Source: Nocardiopsis halophila DSM 44494 (GTDB lineage: Bacteria; Actinomycetota; Actinomycetes; Streptosporangiales; Streptosporangiaceae). Taken from it: 46,813 nucleotides of DNA. Each line of letters starts with the position of its first letter. The first letter of the stretch is position 1. Location of the stretch: contig NZ_ANAD01000012.1 in the NCBI RefSeq assembly GCF_000341245.1, positions 1-46,813 on the forward strand, in the 5' to 3' direction. The notes under the pieces are model-generated. The model was not told the origin of the DNA and searched no databases. It worked only from the letters and a program-made list of their open reading frames with translations. The position numbers and the translations under genes were made by a program. Below are positions 8,455 through 15,849 of this stretch, in pieces.

Positions 8455-8681
8455 CAGCGGGCCCGGCTCCAGGCGTAGGCGGGGTCCTCCGAGGCCCGTC
8501 CGGCCGGCCCGGTCTCCAGCGGCCGGACGGTGTCCACCATGACGGCGGTCCCGGTGGTGGCCCGCGCCCCGAGCGCCTCCTCGGCCGCGCCCGGCCGGGG
8601 GCCGTGCGCGAACCCGTCCGGCCGCCGGGAGACCGTGTGGCGCTTGCGGGGAAGCGCTCCGACCGCTCGGTAGAAGGGCAT
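8454..8681 (-). pseudogene. hmgA: Homogentisate 1,2-dioxygenase remnant with in-frame internal deletion
   Basis: Only 75 codons remain of a gene that normally encodes roughly 390. The first part, MPFYRAVGALPRKRHTVSRR, is the start of homogentisate dioxygenase. The second, FAHGPRPGAAEEALG then AVMVDTVRPLE and EDPAYAWS, is its extreme C-terminus. About 300 residues between them are gone, but the frame is kept. Of the three iron ligands (two His and one Glu) only the His of the HGP motif survives, so the product cannot be a dioxygenase. AAAGGA precedes the ATG, and the stop overlaps the next start (TGATG). Keeping the frame may simply keep the operon translated. A chimeric assembly join is the other explanation. 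Confidence 0.8.
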
Positions 8682-8803
8682 GTCGCCGTCCTTTCCGGGG
8701 CCCGTCGCCCCCTGGAGCCTCCATGGCTCCTGTGCCCTACGTCGCCTCTGCTTCCTGTTCCGGGACGCCGCCGTCGAGACGCCTCTACGCGCCTCCCTGA
8801 GGT

Positions 8804-10504
8804 TCACCTACCCCGCACGGCCGGTGTTCGCGCGCCGCAGGCGCGCTCGATCGCGGCCCGCACGCGCTCGGGCGGGCCGCCCGGCGGCAGCACGGCGCAC
8901 AGGTGGGCGTCGGGACGCACGGCGAACAGGGTTCCCGGCGGGTGGCCGAGCGCGTCGGCCGCCGCGCCTGAGACGTCGATCCGCTCCAGGGCCACGGGCG
9001 CCACGTCCGCCGGGAGCCCCCGGCAGGCACGGGCCGCGGCGGCCGCATCGGCCTCCCGCTCGGCGAGCACGGTGAATCCGGGGCCCAGCAGGGCCCGCAG
9101 ACGCACCCGCTCCCGCGCGCCTCCCGCAGCGGGCGTGCACAGGGCGTCGGGGCAGATGTCGCCGGGCACGGGCGCCTCCGGCCGGGCCTGGGGCGGCACG
9201 GGCCCGGCGGGCGTGGTCAGCGGGGAGTCCGCGTAGCGGAAGGGCTCGGCGAGCCTGCCCGAGTCGATCCGGTCGCCGGCTTCGGGATCCTCCAGTGCGC
9301 GCTCCAGCACGTCTCGGCGGCGGCGCCGGTCCTCGTCGGTGTGCGGGACCAGGAACCGCATGGTGTCCCCGGTGACGCGCAGGTTCTCCTGCGCGGCCGC
9401 CCAGCGCTCGGCGTGGTAGGTCTCCATCAGGGCGTCCGCGGCGGCGGGGCCGGGCGCCCGGAGCGCGCAGGCGATCTTCCAGGCGAGGTTCTCGGCGTCC
9501 TGGACCCCGCTGTTCAGTCCGCGCGCGCCGAAGGGGGCGTACAGGTGCGCGGCGTCGCCGGCGAGCAGGACGCGGCCCACCCGAAGGCGCTCGGCGCAGC
9601 GCTCGTGGAAGCGGTACACCGACGACCACACCAGCGTGTAGTCGCCGTCGCCGACGATCCTGCGGATGCGCGCGTCCAGCGCCCCGGCGCGGCGCTCGGC
9701 CTCCAGGTCGAACCCGTCGGGCACCTGCCAGTCGATGCGCCAGGTCGAGTCGGGGCACTGGTGCACGAGCACCTGGCGCCCGGGGTTCCACTCGGGGTCG
9801 AAGTGGAACCGCCGCTCGTTGGGGAAGGGCAGGTCGGCGCGGATGTCGCAGATCAGGAAGCGGTCGCCGAACGACTCCCCGGGGAACCCCACGCCCAGCA
9901 GCTCGCGCACCGCGCTGCGCGGACCGTCGGCACCGACGACGTAGTCGGCGTGCAGCGCCGCGGTCCCGTCAGGGGCCTGGGCCACGACCCGCACCCCGTC
10001 CGCCCCGCCCCCGCCGTCCCCCTCCTGGGCCAGGCCCACCACGCGGTGGCCGAAACGCAGGTCGATGCCCGGTTCGGCGGCGACCGCCGCCAGCAGCTCC
10101 TCCTCGACGCGCGCCTGGGAGATGTTGATCCACGGCGGCAGGAGACCTTCGCCGGCCCCGGCTCCCGAGGGGAAGGTGACGGTGCGGACCTCCCGGCCCC
10201 GGTAATAGGTGCGCGCGGTGGTCCATGTGGTGCCTTCGGCGACGATGCGGGCGCCCGCCCCCAGGCGCTCGAACACGTCGAGCACATCGCGCTGGAAGCA
10301 GATCGCCTTGGAGCCCGTGGAGCGGAAGTAGGCTGCACCGCGCTCGTCCTCGGCCTCCAGGACCGTGCACGGGACGCGCGCGCGGGCCAGCGCCAGGGCT
10401 GCCGTGAGCCCGACGGGCCCGGCTCCGACCACGATCACGCGCGGCGGCCGCTGCGGCCCCGCACCCTCCCGTCCCCGCTCCTGGCTCCGGTCACGGCTGC
10501 TCAT
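8804..10504 (-). CDS. FAD-dependent aromatic monooxygenase (class A, MhpA/PheA-like)
   Basis: 566 residues. The N-terminal Rossmann motif VIVVGAGPVGLTAALALAR binds FAD. The DG motif (DYVVGADGPRSAVRELLG) and the second FAD motif (RVLLAGDAAHLYAPFGARG, then LNSGVQDAENLAWKI) are intact. The C-terminal 150 residues form the thioredoxin-like tail seen in MhpA-type hydroxylases. These enzymes hydroxylate a phenolic ring with NAD(P)H and O2. The neighbours suggest a step towards homogentisate, for example from a hydroxyphenylacetate; this is inference. GGAGGG precedes the ATG. The dioxygenase remnant starts 122 nt downstream, so this gene probably leads the operon. Unlike the next three genes it shows no sign of decay. 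Confidence 0.85.
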   Translation of the reverse strand: MSSRDRSQERGREGAGPQRPPRVIVVGAGPVGLTAALALARARVPCTVLEAEDERGAAYFRSTGSKAICFQRDVLDVFERLGAGARIVAEGTTWTTARTYYRGREVRTVTFPSGAGAGEGLLPPWINISQARVEEELLAAVAAEPGIDLRFGHRVVGLAQEGDGGGGADGVRVVAQAPDGTAALHADYVVGADGPRSAVRELLGVGFPGESFGDRFLICDIRADLPFPNERRFHFDPEWNPGRQVLVHQCPDSTWRIDWQVPDGFDLEAERRAGALDARIRRIVGDGDYTLVWSSVYRFHERCAERLRVGRVLLAGDAAHLYAPFGARGLNSGVQDAENLAWKIACALRAPGPAAADALMETYHAERWAAAQENLRVTGDTMRFLVPHTDEDRRRRRDVLERALEDPEAGDRIDSGRLAEPFRYADSPLTTPAGPVPPQARPEAPVPGDICPDALCTPAAGGARERVRLRALLGPGFTVLAEREADAAAAARACRGLPADVAPVALERIDVSGAAADALGHPPGTLFAVRPDAHLCAVLPPGGPPERVRAAIERACGARTPAVRGR

Positions 10505-10919
10505 GCGTCCGCCCTCCGGGGTCGAACTCCGCGGCTGCCGCCCGCCGCACCCTTGGATCGGATGTGACGCGCCCCACCCAAGATAACCCGCGGTGCACCT
10601 CCGTCCCTGGGCCCGGGGCATGGCGCCGCGATTGCCCCGCCTTGTCGGGCGTTTTACCGAGCGCACCGCGGGTTTCCGCTACTTTCGGTGGCATGACGGT
10701 GTTGCGGAGGTCGTTACGGCTCTTGCCAAAACGCCCCTACGCTGCTTACCTTGACCGAGTAGCGGACGCCGCTTGGTGAGAAGCCGTGTGTTCGATAGCC
10801 GAATAAGCCACGCGCAGGGCCGGTATCGCTGACTCCCCCTCCCTCAGTGACGCGCCCTGCTTCCCCTCCTGCAGAGTCCAGCCCTCCCCTCCCGGCTGGC
10901 CTCGGCGCCAGGAGATGAG
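10505..10919. other. Intergenic region between monooxygenase start and NlpC/P60 gene end
   Basis: About 415 bases. It must hold the minus-strand promoter of the monooxygenase. On the plus strand it carries one candidate tiny gene, listed separately. I looked for a c-di-AMP (ydaO) riboswitch because of the nearby NlpC/P60 gene, but the conserved elements are not there and the gene points the wrong way. Confidence 0.4.
10693..10779 (+). CDS. Possible leaderless small protein of 28 residues
   Basis: A frame encoding MTVLRRSLRLLPKRPYAAYL plus eight more residues starts 7 nt after a -10-like TACTTT (10680-10685). The same layout is seen before four real genes here. The N-terminal half is strongly basic, the rest amphipathic. 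Against it, third-position GC is clearly lower than in the certain genes, no -35 is obvious, and it contains a rare TTA codon. It may be a real small gene or chance. Confidence 0.2.
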   Translation: MTVLRRSLRLLPKRPYAAYLDRVADAAW

Positions 10920-10950
10920 AAGGGGCGGTGCCGGCGCGGCACCGCCCCTT
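10920..10950 (-). terminator. Intrinsic terminator of the NlpC/P60 gene
   Basis: A 13-bp perfect stem (AAGGGGCGGTGCC at 10920-10932 with GGCACCGCCCCTT at 10938-10950, 5-nt loop) lies 21 nt after the stop codon at 10972. On the minus strand it is followed by a pyrimidine-rich stretch. Confidence 0.8.
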
Positions 10951-10971
10951 CGCGTTCCCAGGACCCGGGCC

Positions 10972-12152
10972 TCAGTCCACGTGCACCCGGACGACGCCCG
11001 CCATGTCGGCCATGCGCACGTCGGTCACGCGCACGTCCAGGCCGGTCCGGGGGGCCTCCAGCATCCTGCCGTCGCCCAGGTAGATCGCCACGTGCGAGAT
11101 GTAGTCGGGGGCCGTGGGGTCGGAGCGCCAGAAGATCAGGTCGCCGCGGCGGGCGTCCTCCCACTCGACGTGCTCGCCGGCGTGCCACTGGTCGTGGGTG
11201 ACGCGGGGGATGGCGATGCCCTCCTCGGCGAAGGCCCACTGGAGCAGCCCGGAGCAGTCGAACCCGCCCTCGGCCAGGGACTCGCCGCCCCAGACGTAGG
11301 GCACGCCGACCATGCCCTCGGCGTTGGCGATGACGCGCTCCAGGGTGGCCCCGGCGACCTCCTCGCCGCGCGCCCCGGCCGGCCGCGGCTCGGGGTCCTC
11401 GGAGAGGAGCTGCAGCGAGGCCTCCTCGCCCAGGACCTCCTCCAGGCGGTCCTTGAGCTCCCACAGGTCGGCGTCGGGGGCCGAAACGATGATCCCGTTC
11501 CCCTCGGGGAAGCCGAGATCGGAGGCGAGGTCGCGGGAGACGAGGGCGTCGATGCCCGCGACGCCGGAGGTGGCGTGGGTCCACACCTCGGCGCTCCGGT
11601 CGCCGTCGGCGCCGGCGATGTCCACCTCGCTGCCCACGTCCAGCCCGCGCTGCTTGCCCGCGTCGTCGGAGAGCGCGATGCGCCCCTCGGCGATGCCCTC
11701 CCAGATCTCGTCGGACTCGGCGGAGGGGCGCGGGGCGAAGTTGCGGAACCGTCCCGGCTCCACGCCCATGACCGAGGTCTCCTCGCCCTCGACGCCCACC
11801 CGCGCCGCGTCGACGACCTCGACGGCCTCGACCCCGTCCAGGCCGCGCACCCGGCGCACGGCCTTGTCAGAGAGCGGCTCGGGGGTGACGGCGAAGTACT
11901 CGCGGCTGCGCGGATCGCCCGCGGGCGCGACCCGGGTCCCCTCCTCCAGCGCGGCGGCGTCGGCCACCGGCGGGGAGGCGTCGCCGCCGCTCGGCTCCGC
12001 TCCGGCTCGGGGCCGGTACCGCGCTGCGCGCCGACGGGGGGCCGGTCGGCGACGTCGGGCTCGGGCTCGGCCCAGGCGGGCGCTCCCAACGCGGAGAAGG
12101 CAACCGCGAATGCGACGGTGGTCCCCGCGCATGTTCTCAGCCGGTCCCGCAC
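10972..12152 (-). pseudogene. NlpC/P60 peptidoglycan hydrolase, broken by a frameshift
   Basis: The C-terminal domain is a clear NlpC/P60 cysteine peptidase (GVPYVWGGESLAEGGFDCSGL with the nucleophile Cys, then ISHVAIYLGDGRMLEAPR with the catalytic His). A central region of about 200 residues (REYFAVTPEPLSDKAVRRV, then GLDGVEAVEVVDA) looks like a sensor or targeting domain. The N-terminal part with the signal peptide (GTG at 12152, MRDRLRTCAGTTVAFAVAF, cut after APAWA) is in a different frame. The frames must join near 12010-12030, where adding one base (such as an extra G in GCGGAGC, read on the minus strand) would make the protein continuous. No classical slippery heptamer is there. A recent mutation or a sequencing error in GC-rich DNA is most likely. 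Intact, it would be a roughly 390-residue secreted endopeptidase. Confidence 0.75.
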
Positions 12153-12378
12153 GAATCGACCTCGCTTTCCCGCGCCTGACGGAGGGTGGGCGGACATCGC
12201 GTACAAGCATGGGCGGCGGGAGCGCCGTTTTCAAGCCGCGTCCGGGTGAACACACGAGGAACCGAATCCCCGCCGCTTGGCCGAAACCGGCCACCCACCG
12301 CCCCGGCCCGGTCACCTCCAGTGGCGGGGCCCGCGGAGAGCCCGCCCGATCGCCGATCGGCGCCGCGCCCGACGGCGT

Positions 12379-13278
12379 TCAGGGCCGCCGCACCACGTTC
12401 GCCAGGGCAGCGCCCCCGGCCCATCGCCGGAGCTGGTCGTCGACGAACCTCCGCGCGCGGGGGTAGAAGGTGTCCGAGCCGCCCGCCACGTGCGGCGTGA
12501 TGAACACGTTGGGCGCCTGCCACAGGGGGTGCCCCCCGGGGAGGGGCTCGGGGTCGGTGACGTCGAGGGCGGCGCGGATCCGGCCCTCCTGCGCGAGCAG
12601 CGCCCCGGTGTCGAGCACCGGCCCCCGGGCGACGTTGACCACCAGCGCCCCGTCCCGCATCAGGCCCAGCTCCTCGGCCCCGATGAGCCCGCGCGTGCGG
12701 TCGGTCAGCGGGGTCAGCAGCACCACGATGTCGGCGCCCGGCAGCAGCCCGTGCAGGTCCTCGATGCCGTGGACGCCCTCCTCAGGCCGGGCCGTGCGCG
12801 CCACCTTCACGATCTCGCACTCGTTCGGTGCCAGGCGCGCCTCCAGGGCCCGGCCGATGCTCCCGTGGCCCACGATCAGCACGCGCGTGTCCGCAAGGGA
12901 GCGCGTGTAGTGCGGGTTCCAGGTGTCGGCGCGCTGCTCGGCGGCCCACTGCGGAAGGTCGCGCCGGTCGGCGAGGATGAGTGCGAGCGCGTGCTCGGCG
13001 GTGCTGGCGTCGTGCAGCCCCCGCCCGTTGCTCAGCTCCACCCCGTCGGGCAGGTGGGGCAGGGCGTTCTCGTAGCCGGCGGTGAGCAGCTGGCACACGC
13101 GCAGCCGCGGCATGCGCGCCAGGAGGTCCACCCGCTGCGTGCGCCCGTAGGGCATCACGAAGAACACCACGTCGGCCAGGCCCTCGGGCTCGCCCCGGCC
13201 GTCGAAGACGGCGCCGTCGAGCCCCTCGGGCACGGCGGACAGGTTCTCCTTCCAGGGCACCAGGACCCGGTCGGGCAT
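12379..13278 (-). CDS. D-2-hydroxyacid dehydrogenase (NAD-dependent)
   Basis: 299 residues, cytoplasmic. The NAD-binding Rossmann motif VLIVGHGSIGRALEARL lies in the middle. Family signatures follow: VVLLTPLTDRTRGLIGAEEL, MRDGALVVNVARGPVLDTGAL with the catalytic Arg, DVTDPEPLPGGHPLW with the catalytic Glu, and the catalytic His in FITPHVAGGS. The N-terminal half is short and divergent (MPDRVLVPWKENLSAVPEG), as in the phosphoglycerate dehydrogenase-like group of actinomycetes. The substrate cannot be told. AGGAGG precedes the ATG. It is divergent from the PadR-type gene, which may control it. Downstream toward the NlpC gene about 225 bases hold no gene. Confidence 0.88.
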   Translation of the reverse strand: MPDRVLVPWKENLSAVPEGLDGAVFDGRGEPEGLADVVFFVMPYGRTQRVDLLARMPRLRVCQLLTAGYENALPHLPDGVELSNGRGLHDASTAEHALALILADRRDLPQWAAEQRADTWNPHYTRSLADTRVLIVGHGSIGRALEARLAPNECEIVKVARTARPEEGVHGIEDLHGLLPGADIVVLLTPLTDRTRGLIGAEELGLMRDGALVVNVARGPVLDTGALLAQEGRIRAALDVTDPEPLPGGHPLWQAPNVFITPHVAGGSDTFYPRARRFVDDQLRRWAGGAALANVVRRP

Positions 13279-13491
13279 CGCTCCTCCTCGCAACCTGTCG
13301 AAGGCCGGGCGCCGAGCCGCCGGCACCGGCCCCGGCGACGGCCCCTCCCCGGGGCCGCGCTCGACGTGGGACGCTACCAGGGGCCGGGGCGGCCGCAGCC
13401 GCTCAGGCGGCTCGCGCCCCCGCGGCGTCAAGGCCGTCAGTGCCTCGGATCGCGGCCCTTCGGCCCCAGGGCACCCCTGTGGTCCGTGACG

Positions 13492-13497
13492 TAGGGT
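13492..13497 (+). promoter_or_regulatory. -10 element of the PadR-type gene
   Basis: TAGGGT matches TANNNT and ends 7 nt before the ATG at 13505, so the transcript is probably leaderless. The same bases could act as a weak ribosome site (AGGGTGA) if transcription starts further upstream. Confidence 0.5.
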
Positions 13498-13504
13498 GAT
13501 CGCC

Positions 13505-14176
13505 ATGCCGACGACCGATACCGCTCGCAACGTCCCCCGCCCCTCGCTCCCGGTCAACGCCTGGGCGATCCTGGGGCTGCTCTCCTTCGGGACGGAGCTC
13601 TCCGGGTACCAGCTCCGCCAGTGGGCGGAGAACATTCTCGGCTACTTCCACAGTGTCCCGGCGATGAGCCAGATCTACACGGAGCTGCAGCGCCTGGAGC
13701 GGCACGGCTACGTGCACCACCGCAGCGTCCCGGTCGCCGACGCCACCACCGGGGGCCGCAACGCCCGCGCCAAGCGGGGGTACGAGATCACGCCCGAGGG
13801 GCGCGAGGCTCTGGCGGCCTGGATCCGCGACACCCCGGTCGAATACCCCACCGCCCGCAACGGCGCGATGCTGCGCGTATGGCTGGGCGCCTATGCCGAA
13901 CCCGACCGGCTGCGCGAGATCGTCAGCGAGCACCGCGACCGCTCCGAGGAGATGCGCGCGGCGGCCGAGCTGTCCAATCGGATCGCCGAGCACGACTACA
14001 CGCGGCACCGCTACGCCACCCTGGTGACCTCATGGGCCGAACGGCGCTACGCCGCCGAGCGCGACATCGCCGAAGAGGTCCTGTCCGAACTGGATGCCGT
14101 GCTCGCCCCGCGGGGCGGTCAGGGCGCGGACGGCAGAGAGGGCTCCGTGGGCGCCGAACAGCGCACCAACTCGTAG
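13505..14176 (+). CDS. PadR-family transcriptional regulator
   Basis: 223 residues. The N-terminal winged helix (NAWAILGLLSFGTELSGYQL, then SQIYTELQRLERHGYVHHR, then RAKRGYEITPEGREALAAW) is typical of PadR. The C-terminal half (residues about 110-200) is helical and matches the Vir_reg-like dimer domain. Such proteins usually repress a nearby transporter or detoxification gene and let go when a phenolic or drug ligand binds. The divergent hydroxyacid dehydrogenase is the natural candidate target. ATG 13505 was chosen over an upstream GTG because of the -10 spacing. The last 58 nt overlap the 3' end of the RNA methyltransferase gene on the other strand. Confidence 0.85.
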   Translation: MPTTDTARNVPRPSLPVNAWAILGLLSFGTELSGYQLRQWAENILGYFHSVPAMSQIYTELQRLERHGYVHHRSVPVADATTGGRNARAKRGYEITPEGREALAAWIRDTPVEYPTARNGAMLRVWLGAYAEPDRLREIVSEHRDRSEEMRAAAELSNRIAEHDYTRHRYATLVTSWAERRYAAERDIAEEVLSELDAVLAPRGGQGADGREGSVGAEQRTNS

Positions 14177-14964
14177 CAGGCGATCGCCGCGGCCGCCGTG
14201 ACGTTGAAGGAGTCGACGTCACGTCCGGCCATGGGGATGCGCACCCGGGCATCGGCCTGGTCCAGCCACCGCGACGAGAGGCCGTCCCCCTCGGTGCCCA
14301 GCAGGAGCGCGGTCGGCCGCCCCGGCTCTGCGGCCAGCTCCCTGTCGATCGGCGCGGAGTCCTCCCCTGGCGTGAGGGCGAGGACGCGCAGCCCCCGGTC
14401 GCGCAGCTCCCCCAGCCCCTGCCTCCAGTCGTCCATGCGGGCGTAGGGCAGTGTGAACACCGAGCCCATGGAGACCTTCACCGATCGCCGGTACAGGGGG
14501 TCGGCGCATCGGGGCGACAGCAGGACGGCGTCGACGCCGAGGCCGGCGGCGCTGCGGAAGATCGCGCCGACGTTGGTGTGGTCGACGATGTCCTCTAAGA
14601 CGACCACGCTCCGCGCCCCTCGGAGCACATCGCCGACCGCGGGCAGCGGCCGCCGGTGGAACGACCCCAGGGCGCCCCTGTGCAGGTGGAAGCCGACCAG
14701 CCCTTGGGCGACCTCTTCGGAGACGATGTACACCGGCGCATCGACCCCGTCGACCACGTCCCTCAGGGCGTCACGGCGGCGCTCGGTCAGCAGCAGCGAC
14801 CGCGGAGCGAACCCCGCGCGCAGCGCGCGGCGGATGACCTTGTCGCCCTCGGCCATGAACAGCCCGTGCTCGGCTTCAAGGCTCTTGCGCAGGGTGACGT
14901 CCCGCAGCCCGACATAGTCGCCCAGACGGGGGTCGCGGGGATCGGTGACCTCGATGGCTTCCAT
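14119..14964 (-). CDS. TrmH/SpoU-family RNA 2'-O-methyltransferase
   Basis: 281 residues. An N-terminal RNA-binding region (residues 1-100, with LRKSLEAEHGLFMAEGDKVIRRAL) precedes the SPOUT knot domain: VVVLEDIVDHTNVGAIFRSA (motif 1 with the conserved Asn and Arg), LLLGTEGDGLSSRWLD (motif 2) and RIPMAGRDVDSFNVTAAAAI (motif 3, SAM-binding knot). It should methylate a ribose 2'-OH in rRNA or tRNA; the exact site cannot be predicted. The gene is convergent with the PadR-type gene and the two coding ends overlap by 58 nt, with no room for a terminator between them. Upstream on the same strand by 72 nt ends nothing: the SSI-like gene is transcribed towards it and may share its transcript. Confidence 0.9.
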   Translation of the reverse strand: MEAIEVTDPRDPRLGDYVGLRDVTLRKSLEAEHGLFMAEGDKVIRRALRAGFAPRSLLLTERRRDALRDVVDGVDAPVYIVSEEVAQGLVGFHLHRGALGSFHRRPLPAVGDVLRGARSVVVLEDIVDHTNVGAIFRSAAGLGVDAVLLSPRCADPLYRRSVKVSMGSVFTLPYARMDDWRQGLGELRDRGLRVLALTPGEDSAPIDRELAAEPGRPTALLLGTEGDGLSSRWLDQADARVRIPMAGRDVDSFNVTAAAAIACYELVRCSAPTEPSLPSAP

Positions 14965-15036
14965 GGCCCACCATTGTCGCCCAGGTCCGGGACCGGCCGA
15001 CGGGCGCGCCCTTCGGACCGGCCTCCGGGCCGGGGC

Positions 15037-15579
15037 TCACGGCACGGGCTCGGCGGCCACAGCGTCGGTCAGGGGGCGCAGGCGCTGCCAGCGGACCTCT
15101 TCGCAGGAGTCGGTGCGGGAGACCTCGGTGTCGACCTCCTGACCGTCCCACTCGCCGGTGATGCGGGCCCGCCCGGCCCCGTACTCGTGGTCCTCCTCGC
15201 ACACGGCGCCCTCGGGGACCTCGTCGAAGAGCCCGATGCCCTCGCCGTCGGCGGTCTCGGCCTGGACCAGCGCCAGGTCGGCGCAGACCCCGGGGTCCTC
15301 GGAGGCGTCGCCGGTGCAGGTGACGCTCTGGATGTAGGCGCGCTCCTCGACCGACAGCTGCACCTGCAGGCGGCCGGTGGGCGCCTCGGGCTCCTCCTCG
15401 GTCGCCTCGCTGACGGGGTCGAGCACTCCGGCGGCCGAGGCGCCGGTCTCCGGCGGGGCGGGCAGGAGGGACAGGACCGCGCCGAGCACCCACGCGATGG
15501 CTCCGCCGGCGCATACCGCCCCGAGCACGGCGGGGCCGATCGCGCGGGGGGACCGGCGCCGGGGGTTCTGCTTGGACAT
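15037..15579 (-). CDS. Membrane-anchored subtilisin-inhibitor-like (SSI) protein
   Basis: 180 residues. A basic N-terminus (MSKQNPRRRSPR) is followed by one membrane segment (AVLGAVCAGGAIAWVLGAVL) and a Glu/Pro-rich linker. The extracellular domain (about residues 75-170) has four Cys in the Streptomyces subtilisin inhibitor pattern: VTCTGDASEDPGVCADL, then EGAVCEEDHEYGAGRARI, then DSCEEVRWQRL. SSI proteins block subtilisin-like and trypsin-like proteases with a loop near the third Cys. Here that loop (PEGAVCEEDH) is acidic and lacks the usual Met or Lys at P1, so the target may differ or be lost. Most SSI proteins are freely secreted, whereas this one looks uncleaved. ATG 15579 gives the whole membrane segment. 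Confidence 0.65.
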   Translation of the reverse strand: MSKQNPRRRSPRAIGPAVLGAVCAGGAIAWVLGAVLSLLPAPPETGASAAGVLDPVSEATEEEPEAPTGRLQVQLSVEERAYIQSVTCTGDASEDPGVCADLALVQAETADGEGIGLFDEVPEGAVCEEDHEYGAGRARITGEWDGQEVDTEVSRTDSCEEVRWQRLRPLTDAVAAEPVP

Positions 15580-15849
15580 GGATGCCACTCTACGTAGTTG
15601 GACGATTACTTTCCGGCGCGACGGCCAAAGGCGGCGGTTCGTCCGCCCTGTCCCGTCACCCCCCGCGCGCACCGGGGCTCGCCCCCGCGCGCCTCTCTTC
15701 TCCGGGATCCGTCGTGCACCGACCACGCATACTAGCCACCCCGGCCAAACCGGGCACCACCCGGCCCGCGACCGGGTGCGCTCTTCTCCTGGCCCCCTAC
15801 TTGGCAGTAAGGTCGCCGCCAAGCACGCCCCACCCCCGGAGAAGCCCCC

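Noticed and set aside
10505-10971. c-di-AMP (ydaO-type) riboswitch near the NlpC/P60 gene
   Set aside because: The region lies after the 3' end of that gene, not before it, and the conserved riboswitch elements were not found.
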